Of a stretch of DNA of 11,613 bases, positions 7,076-11,613 are shown piece by piece. The first letter of the stretch is position 1; each line of letters begins with the position of its first letter. Position numbers and translations under genes: made by a program. A model generated the notes under the pieces. That model was not told where the DNA came from. It worked only from the letters and a program-made list of their open reading frames with translations, and did no database searches. The stretch lies in assembly GCA_021775385.1 (NCBI GenBank), contig JAJFHW010000029.1, positions 1 through 11,613 on the forward strand, in the 5' to 3' direction. The DNA comes from Hyphomicrobiales bacterium. GTDB lineage: Bacteria; Pseudomonadota; Alphaproteobacteria; Rhizobiales; HXMU1428-3.

Positions 7076-7093
7076 CAATTTGCATGCAAATTG
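7076..7093. promoter_or_regulatory. 18-base perfect palindrome upstream of clpX
   Basis: CAATTTGCATGCAAATTG is a perfect palindrome located about 37 bases upstream of the candidate clpX -35 box. A symmetrical site of this length is typical of a dimeric DNA-binding protein. No regulator is recognised. Confidence 0.5.
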
Positions 7094-7263
7094 AGTTTTC
7101 TTACATGAAAATAACTTGTTACAGGCATATTTTAGAGGTTAGAAGATCAATTTTTCATTAATAAACTAATTTTGATCTCGTCTAATGGTTTAGATTTTTA
7201 TCAGTTTAATAAGGAGATACAATTTTCCTGACTGATTAACAGAAAATTTTGAACTATAGATGC

Positions 7264-7305
7264 AAAAAACCCTGATTTTCTACTCTGTAGAAAGAATCAG
7301 GGTTT
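7264..7305 (-). terminator. clpP terminator
   Basis: AAACCCTGATT (7267-7277) pairs with AATCAGGGTTT (7295-7305). An inner TTCTAC/GTAGAA stem adds to it, with a three-base loop and a small AG bulge. On the minus strand the stem is followed by a T run (7269-7264). It lies about 60 bases after the clpP stop and ends that transcript before clpX. Confidence 0.88.
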
Positions 7306-7367
7306 CTTAAACTTTTAAATTTATACAAATGCGGATGTATCAAACTAATCCATATCTGCTAGATTTT

Positions 7368-8021
7368 TTAGTCGTTTTTAGAATCAGACGTTGATGCGTC
7401 ATCATCTGATATTTCGCGCTTGTCTATGACTTCATCAATAAGACCAAAATCTTTTGATTCTTCAGCAGTTAAGAATGTATCACGCTCAAGAGCTGCTTCA
7501 ATTTTTTCTAATTTTTGAGATGTGTGCTTAACATAAACCTTGTTTAAACGATCTCTTAGATCCAAAATTTCACGTGCATGACGCTCAATATCACTGGCCT
7601 GGCCTTGGAAACCACCTGATGGTTGGTGAACCATAATACGAGCATTTGGTAGAGCATAGCGCATGCCAGGCTCACCAGCTGCCAGCAATAAAGACCCCAT
7701 ACTTGCGGCTTGACCAATACATAGTGTTGCTACAGGCGGGCGAATGAATTGCATCGTATCGTAAATCGCCATACCTGATGTCACAACACCACCTGGCGAG
7801 TTGATATACATTGAAATTTCTTTTTTAGGATTTTCAGCTTCAAGGAAAAGTAGCTGAGCTGTAATCAATGAAGCCATGTGATCTTCTACTTGACCTGTTA
7901 CAAAGATAATTCTCTCTTTTAACAAGCGTGAATAGATATCATAAGAACGTTCGCCACGGTTTGTTTGCTCAACAACCATAGGAACAAGTGTGTTCATCAC
8001 GGTATTCATTTCATTAACCAT
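7368..8021 (-). CDS. clpP: ClpP, proteolytic subunit of the Clp protease
   Basis: A 217-residue serine peptidase that forms a double heptameric barrel and degrades proteins delivered by ClpX or ClpA. The catalytic triad is complete: Ser107 in GQAASMGS, His132 in MVHQP and Asp181 in LERDTF. The spacing is the same as in E. coli ClpP. The pro-region is short, and maturation near residue 10-15 is expected from the family. The C-terminal tail is acidic ([12 protein letters not shown]). AGGAG six bases before the ATG at 8021 fixes the start. The adaptor unfoldase ClpX follows 0.5 kb downstream on the same strand but with its own control region. A long leader with several hairpins precedes the gene. 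Confidence 0.98.
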   Translation of the reverse strand: MVNEMNTVMNTLVPMVVEQTNRGERSYDIYSRLLKERIIFVTGQVEDHMASLITAQLLFLEAENPKKEISMYINSPGGVVTSGMAIYDTMQFIRPPVATLCIGQAASMGSLLLAAGEPGMRYALPNARIMVHQPSGGFQGQASDIERHAREILDLRDRLNKVYVKHTSQKLEKIEAALERDTFLTAEESKDFGLIDEVIDKREISDDDASTSDSKND

Positions 8022-8049
8022 GGAAGGCTCCTGTGTTTTTCTAACTAGA

Positions 8050-8098
8050 ACAAAATCTATTCAAGTTGATCTTGTTGAATGCTCTAGATTTTTGTTTT
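8050..8098 (-). promoter_or_regulatory. Hairpin in the clpP leader near the ribosome site
   Basis: AACAAAATCTA (8050-8060) can pair with TAGATTTTTGTT (about 8086-8097, one extra T). An inner TTCAA/TTGAA stem (8060-8064 with 8075-8079) continues the pairing. A five-base bulge (TGCTC) lies on one arm. In the clpP mRNA this stem ends about 20 bases upstream of the AGGAG. It is a predicted fold, and its function is unknown. Confidence 0.4.
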
Positions 8099-8101
8099 TG
8101 C

Positions 8102-8144
8102 GCACAATTTTTCCGACCTTCGTTACACTCTGGTCGGATTGTGC
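8102..8144. repeat. Two-part inverted repeat in the tig-clpP gap
   Basis: TCCGACC (8112-8118) and GGTCGGA (8132-8138) are exact inverted copies around a 13-base loop. Outside them GCACAA (8102-8107) matches TTGTGC (8139-8144), with a four-base bulge on one side. There is no T run after it on the minus strand, so a terminator for tig is unlikely. It could be a leader hairpin of clpP or a protein-binding site. Confidence 0.5.
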
Positions 8145-8161
8145 TCTAGCAATAAAATTTG

Positions 8162-8186
8162 CAAAGATAACGCTAACTTATCTTTG
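8162..8186. repeat. 9-bp inverted repeat in the tig-clpP gap
   Basis: CAAAGATAA (8162-8170) and TTATCTTTG (8178-8186) are exact inverted copies around a seven-base loop. On the minus strand the stem is followed by AAATTTTATT, so it could be a second weak terminator after tig or a leader element of clpP. Confidence 0.45.
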
Positions 8187-8248
8187 TTCATCTTTGTAGG
8201 CTATATAGAAATGAAGTTAATTAACGTCTAATCAATTGAAACTAAAAC

Positions 8249-8287
8249 ATTTCACCTCACAAAAGATCAAGTTTCATGAGGTGAAAT
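8249..8287 (-). terminator. tig terminator
   Basis: ATTTCACCTCA (8249-8259) pairs exactly with TGAGGTGAAAT (8277-8287), 11 bp, with a 17-base loop. On the minus strand the stem is followed by GTTTTAGTTT. It begins 12 bases after the tig stop. The loop is longer than in the other terminators here. Confidence 0.7.
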
Positions 8288-8299
8288 TAAGGCAAAGGG

Positions 8300-9664
8300 T
8301 TATTCTTTTGCTTCGCCTTCGGTTTCTTCCTCATCTAACTTAGTCAATTCATCGATGGATACTTTTTTCTCACTAATTTCAGCGAGCTCTAAAATGTAAT
8401 CAACGACTTTTTCTTCAAACAGAGGGGCTCTTAATTCAGCAAGAGCTTGCGGGTTTTGTTGGTAGAAAGTAAGAACCTGACGTTCTTGGCCTGGGAACTG
8501 GCTTGCTTTATTAATCAAAGCTTGCTGAACTTCTTCATCAGAAATTTTCAGCTCATTTTTGCTTCCAATTTCAGAAACAATCAGTCCTAGGCGAACACGG
8601 CGTTCAGCAATTTTTTCATATTTCTTACGTTCTTCTTCTTCGGTTGTGCCTTCATCTTCAAAAGATTTGTTTTTCTGAGCCATCTCAGTTGTTAACTGTC
8701 CCCAGATAGCATCAAACTCAGATGACACTAATTTTTCTGGAAGTTCGAACTGATGACTTTCTTCTAATTTGTCGAGCAATTCTCTTTTTAGTCGATTTTT
8801 GCTAACTGTATCTAGCTCTTCTTGCAGTTTGTCCTTAACGGCTTCCTTAAATTTTTCAACATTTTCAAGGCCCATTGAGGTCGCAAATTCATCATTCAGT
8901 TCTGGTGCTTTAGGTTCTGCAACTTCTTTTACTTTAACTTCAAAGATAGCTTCTTTACCTGCAAGTGTATCCACTTGATATTCTTCTGGGAACGTTGTCG
9001 TAACGTCTTTTTCGTCACCAGCTTTTGAGCCCATCAATCCTTCTTCAAAGCCAGGTATAAACTGACCTTGGCCCAAGATTACAGGAGTATCTTCAGCGGC
9101 ACCGCCATCAAATGCTTCACCATCGATGCGACCAAGAAAATCAATTGTTACACGGTCCTTGTCCTGGGCTTCGCGCTCTACGGCTGCGTAATCAACACGA
9201 CCTTCTAAAACTTGATCTATTCCACGCTGATGTTCTTTTTCATCAACTTCAGATACAAGCTTTTCAAATTTGTATGAGCTCATATCTTTCAGCTCAATCT
9301 CGGGTAAAATTTCAAATGCCATGGTATAAGCAAGGTCAGCTTTGCCATCCATGATTTGATCAATTTCTTCTTTATCTTCTGTCAGAGAAATTTCAGGCTC
9401 AAAAGCAGGACGTTCATCACGCTCGGTTAAAGCGTTACGGCTGCTTTCAGTTACTGTTTCTTGTAGCACTTCTGCCATGACAGAGCGGCCATACATTTTA
9501 CGCAAATGAGTTACAGGGACTTTACCTGGACGAAACCCTTTGATTTGCACTTTGTCTTTAAGGTCTGCAAGACGTGCTTCTAGTTTATTGTCCAATTCTT
9601 CAGCGCCGATTACAACTTTTAGCTCTCGCTTTAAACCGCTATTTGTTGTTTCTGTAATTTGCAT
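8300..9664 (-). CDS. tig: Trigger factor (ribosome-bound chaperone / prolyl isomerase)
   Basis: A 454-residue chaperone that binds the ribosome at the peptide exit and shields new chains. The N-terminal ribosome-binding domain (1-about 115) carries the signature GFRPGKVP at 43-50. The FKBP-type peptidyl-prolyl isomerase domain spans about 165-248 (RVTIDFLGRIDG, GQGQFIPGFEEGLMG). The C-terminal helical chaperone arms run from about 255 to 430. The tail is very acidic (DEEETEGEAKE). Length and domain order are normal. The start ATG at 9664 has a weak CAGG site four bases upstream. tig lies just upstream of clpP, as in most bacteria. No clear terminator lies between tRNA-Leu and tig, so tig may partly be read from the tRNA promoter. 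A weak promoter of its own (TTGATC-N16-TATTAA, minus strand, around 9775-9803) is possible. Confidence 0.97.
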   Translation of the reverse strand: MQITETTNSGLKRELKVVIGAEELDNKLEARLADLKDKVQIKGFRPGKVPVTHLRKMYGRSVMAEVLQETVTESSRNALTERDERPAFEPEISLTEDKEEIDQIMDGKADLAYTMAFEILPEIELKDMSSYKFEKLVSEVDEKEHQRGIDQVLEGRVDYAAVEREAQDKDRVTIDFLGRIDGEAFDGGAAEDTPVILGQGQFIPGFEEGLMGSKAGDEKDVTTTFPEEYQVDTLAGKEAIFEVKVKEVAEPKAPELNDEFATSMGLENVEKFKEAVKDKLQEELDTVSKNRLKRELLDKLEESHQFELPEKLVSSEFDAIWGQLTTEMAQKNKSFEDEGTTEEEERKKYEKIAERRVRLGLIVSEIGSKNELKISDEEVQQALINKASQFPGQERQVLTFYQQNPQALAELRAPLFEEKVVDYILELAEISEKKVSIDELTKLDEEETEGEAKE

Positions 9665-9730
9665 GCTGCCTGTTTACCCACTTGTTTATTGCTGTTTTAA
9701 TGCTTTTTTATGCTGTGGCTCTCAATTGCT

Positions 9731-9752
9731 GGCGCCGTATTGAAGGGGCGCC
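9731..9752. repeat. GC-rich inverted repeat in the tig leader
   Basis: GGCGCC occurs at 9731-9736 and 9747-9752, 10 bases apart. Since GGCGCC is self-complementary, the copies can form a hairpin in the tig mRNA leader. It stands out from the AT-rich surroundings. There is no T run, so it is not a terminator. Confidence 0.4.
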
Positions 9753-9840
9753 GATTAATGGGGCCTTTATATATATTAATAACCATCAGTGTTTGATGAT
9801 CAATCCCTCACATATATGTGCCGAGGAGATATTAATTGAA

Positions 9841-9925
<85 letters not shown>

Positions 9926-10258
9926 ATATGCTCTATTTCATAAAAATTAGATTAGATTTATCTTCCGTATGAAGAGTGTAAAACTAACCCTAGAGCGATC
10001 TTTTCAAACTCGAAACCAGCCTTATAGTTACACTGATTGAGTCTGGCAAGACTTAAAACTATATTCTTTAAGCTTTTGAAGGCGTGTTTTATCGCCAATT
10101 CAAAATGCAGATCACTTTTTGCACATGTTTTTAAGGAAATACAAGCCCTATTTCTTAAATTGATACAATTTTTTTGTTAAGCCTGCAGAAATCTATTTTG
10201 GAATGTAAGAGACGAATGAGAATTCGCTCAGTTGATTAGTATTTATTCGCCATTTTTA
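9926..10258. other. Non-coding stretch upstream of tRNA-Leu
   Basis: I see no gene here. Open frames on both strands are very short and lack ribosome sites. The only clear element is the tRNA-Leu promoter at 10021-10049. The rest is AT-rich sequence with poly-T and poly-A runs. Confidence 0.6.
10021..10049 (-). promoter_or_regulatory. Sigma-70-type promoter for the tRNA-Leu (and possibly tig) transcript
   Basis: On the minus strand, TTGCCA (10049-10044) and TATAAG (10026-10021) are separated by exactly 17 bases. Each box matches the consensus at five of six positions. The start would be near 10014, about 90 bases before the tRNA. Confidence 0.55.
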
Positions 10259-10399
10259 TTAATCTCTCAGCATTTGGATACAAAGAATATAGATCAAAGG
10301 GATCAGTGCCATCCATAAATATAGGGGATCGCCGCCATTTTCGACCCAATAGGCAGCAGATAACCATAAAAATCCGGCTAATATGAAAAATTTAGACAT
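10259..10399 (-). CDS. Small two-helix membrane peptide, function unknown
   Basis: A 46-codon frame (MSKFFILAGFLWLSAAYWV at the N-terminus, stop TAA). It has two hydrophobic segments, at about 4-19 and 27-42, joined by a short charged turn ENGGD. It ends in a charged tail MLRD. The pattern fits a small inner-membrane protein. A purine-rich GAGAG lies five bases before the ATG, and an in-frame stop just upstream rules out a longer version. A perfect 9-1-9 inverted repeat lies right upstream. I recognise no family. The divergent neighbour is the cysteine synthase gene. It could be a chance frame, but the clean hydrophobic design, start signals and regulatory repeat argue that it is real. Confidence 0.55.
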   Translation of the reverse strand: MSKFFILAGFLWLSAAYWVENGGDPLYLWMALIPLIYILCIQMLRD

Positions 10400-10409
10400 T
10401 TTAACTCTC

Positions 10410-10428
10410 TTTCATTCTCAGAATGAAA
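10410..10428. promoter_or_regulatory. 19-base 9-1-9 inverted repeat (operator candidate)
   Basis: TTTCATTCT-C-AGAATGAAA is a perfect inverted repeat with a one-base centre. It sits 11 bases upstream of the start of the small membrane peptide gene. Repeats of this layout are bound by dimeric regulators, including the Fur family, but the sequence matches no box I know. Confidence 0.5.
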
Positions 10429-10672
10429 CAACATTTTAATTTTATGAAAAGAGTTGCAATGGCTATGCCAATAATTTAGTCGTTTTGGCTAGTAATTTGC
10501 CCGTTTCAGGTAAGGTTTCTAACCCTAGAACTTGAAAAATGAGAATAGTTTCTACATGATAATATATTGAGATAATAGAATGTTTGTTATAGGGTCTGCT
10601 TCTCAGTACTCTCACAAATTTGTATTTTAGCCTTTTTCAGCCACTTCCTGAAAGCTTCTGCGAGCCAATAGA

Positions 10673-11613
10673 ATGATAAATATAAAACAAGATGCCGCAC
10701 ATGCGGTTGGCAATACTCCTTTGATTAAGTTGAATAAAGCCTCTGAATTAACCGGGTGTACGATTTTAGGTAAAGCTGAATTCATGAACCCTGGTCAATC
10801 TGTTAAAGATCGGGCTGCTCTTTCTATCATTCGCCAAGCTGAAAAGAAGGGCCTCCTTAAGAAAGGTGGTACGATTGTTGAGGGGACCGCTGGTAATACT
10901 GGCATAGGGCTTACAGTTATCGGCCAGTCATTGGGCTATAAGAGTGTAATTGTCATTCCTGAGACGCAATCGGATGAAAAGAAATTAGCCATTCGTATGC
11001 TTGGCGCTGAGCTTATTGAAGTACCAGCTGTTCCCTATAAAAACCCGAACAACTATATTAGATATTCAGAACGCCTAGCTGCGAAGCTTAGCGAAACTCT
11101 TGAAGGCGGTGTTTTGTGGGCTAATCAATTTGACAATCCTGATAATCGTCTTGCTCATATTGAGATGACCGCTCCTGAAATTTGGGAACAAACCAACGGC
11201 ACCATTGACGGCTTTTCTTGTGCTGTTGGCACGGGTGGTACACTTGGCGGCATGTCACTTGCCCTGAAGGAAAAAAACAAAGATATTCAAATTGCTGTTG
11301 CTGACCCATTTGGCTCGGCTATTTATAATTACTTTGTAAATGGTGAACTTAAATCATCTGGAGATTCGATTACTGAGGGCATTGGCCAGGGACGTGTTAC
11401 TGAAAACTTAAAAGATATTGTAGTGGACCATGGCTTTCAGGTTTCTGATGATGAAGCTCTAACACTTATTTACGATCTCATTCAGGAAGAAGGTCTATGC
11501 CTTGGTGGCTCCAGTGGAATTAATATTGCCGGCGCTATGAAACTGGCTAAAGAATTGGGCCCAGGGCATACTATTGTTACTATTCTTTGTGACTACGGTA
11601 ATCGTTATGCAAG
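10673..11613 (+). CDS. cysK: Cysteine synthase A-type (O-acetylserine sulfhydrylase), 3' end cut off
   Basis: A pyridoxal-phosphate enzyme of fold type II. It makes cysteine from O-acetylserine and sulfide in the cytoplasm, the last step of sulfur assimilation. I read 313 codons, and the frame is open at the window end. Lys45 in GQSVKDRAA binds the cofactor. The substrate loop is TAGNTG (72-77) instead of the usual TSGNTG. The phosphate-binding loop is GTGGT (186-190), and GLCLGGSSG is at 274-282. The end (LCDYGNRYA) is the version seen in a longer, roughly 340-residue alphaproteobacterial subgroup, so about 30 residues are probably missing. Classical CysK has PSSGERY at this place. The ATG at 10673 has only a weak ribosome site, but a stop lies 22-24 bases upstream in frame. 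A role as a related beta-replacement enzyme cannot be fully excluded. Confidence 0.93.
   Translation, partial: MINIKQDAAHAVGNTPLIKLNKASELTGCTILGKAEFMNPGQSVKDRAALSIIRQAEKKGLLKKGGTIVEGTAGNTGIGLTVIGQSLGYKSVIVIPETQSDEKKLAIRMLGAELIEVPAVPYKNPNNYIRYSERLAAKLSETLEGGVLWANQFDNPDNRLAHIEMTAPEIWEQTNGTIDGFSCAVGTGGTLGGMSLALKEKNKDIQIAVADPFGSAIYNYFVNGELKSSGDSITEGIGQGRVTENLKDIVVDHGFQVSDDEALTLIYDLIQEEGLCLGGSSGINIAGAMKLAKELGPGHTIVTILCDYGNRYA

Larger units (their letters stand above)
6864..7263. other. Regulatory gap upstream of clpX
   Basis: I find no gene in these 400 bases. They hold a sigma-70-like promoter (7011-7039), an 18-base perfect palindrome (7076-7093), the short palindrome CCTTTAAAGG followed by GGCAGTCTGCC (about 6972-6990), and a loose inverted repeat of AGATCAA/TTGATCT flanked by TTAGA/TCTAA (7139-7185). 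Confidence 0.55.

Noticed and set aside
8059..8080. CTTGAA on the minus strand in front of clpP as an RpoH promoter
   Set aside because: No CCATNT box follows at 16 bases (TAGAAA instead), and the start point would fall on the ribosome site.
8102..8144. Inverted repeat as the main terminator of tig
   Set aside because: There is no T run after the stem on the minus strand, and a better hairpin lies 12 bases after the tig stop.
11121..11309. Minus-strand open frame rich in Gln and Cys opposite cysK
   Set aside because: It is a shadow of the conserved cysteine synthase frame, and its composition is unlike a real protein.

Overview
The window is chromosomal DNA of an AT-rich alphaproteobacterium, with a G+C content of very roughly 40 % by eye. 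The core is the classic trigger factor - ClpP - ClpX - Lon block, with all four genes on the minus strand. It is flanked by tRNA-Leu(TAG) upstream of tig and tRNA-Val(TAC) downstream of lon, an arrangement typical of Alphaproteobacteria. The Lon, ClpX and cysteine synthase sequences resemble those of Hyphomicrobiales/Rhodobacterales-type organisms, but I cannot name a genus.

Left part (1-2340): a truncated DUF2793 phage-tail-like gene on the minus strand (1-644) is divergent from a secreted caspase-family (peptidase C14) protein on the plus strand (848-2272). The caspase gene carries a run of nine G residues near its 3' end. A hairpin terminator at 2294-2338 separates it from the convergent tRNA-Val. 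This part looks accessory, and it begins exactly at the 3' end of a tRNA gene.

Centre (2343-9925): reading along the minus strand, the order is tRNA-Leu, tig, clpP, clpX, lon, tRNA-Val. Trigger factor folds nascent chains at the ribosome exit. ClpX unfolds substrates and feeds them to the ClpP barrel. Lon is the second soluble AAA+ protease. tig, clpP and clpX are each followed by their own hairpin terminator, and the gaps hold several palindromes and leader hairpins, so these look like separately controlled transcription units. lon has two upstream elements of the form CTTGAT-N16-CCATNT, which fit tandem heat-shock (sigma-32/RpoH) promoters. The gene for the DNA-binding protein HU (hupB), which often follows lon in this group, is absent.

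Right part (9926-11613): a mostly non-coding stretch contains a good sigma-70-type promoter for the tRNA-Leu transcript and a 46-codon reading frame for a two-helix membrane peptide (10259-10399). A 9-1-9 inverted repeat sits just in front of that frame. A cysteine synthase gene (cysK type, plus strand) starts at 10673 and runs off the window. No CRISPR array, insertion sequence or rRNA gene is visible.
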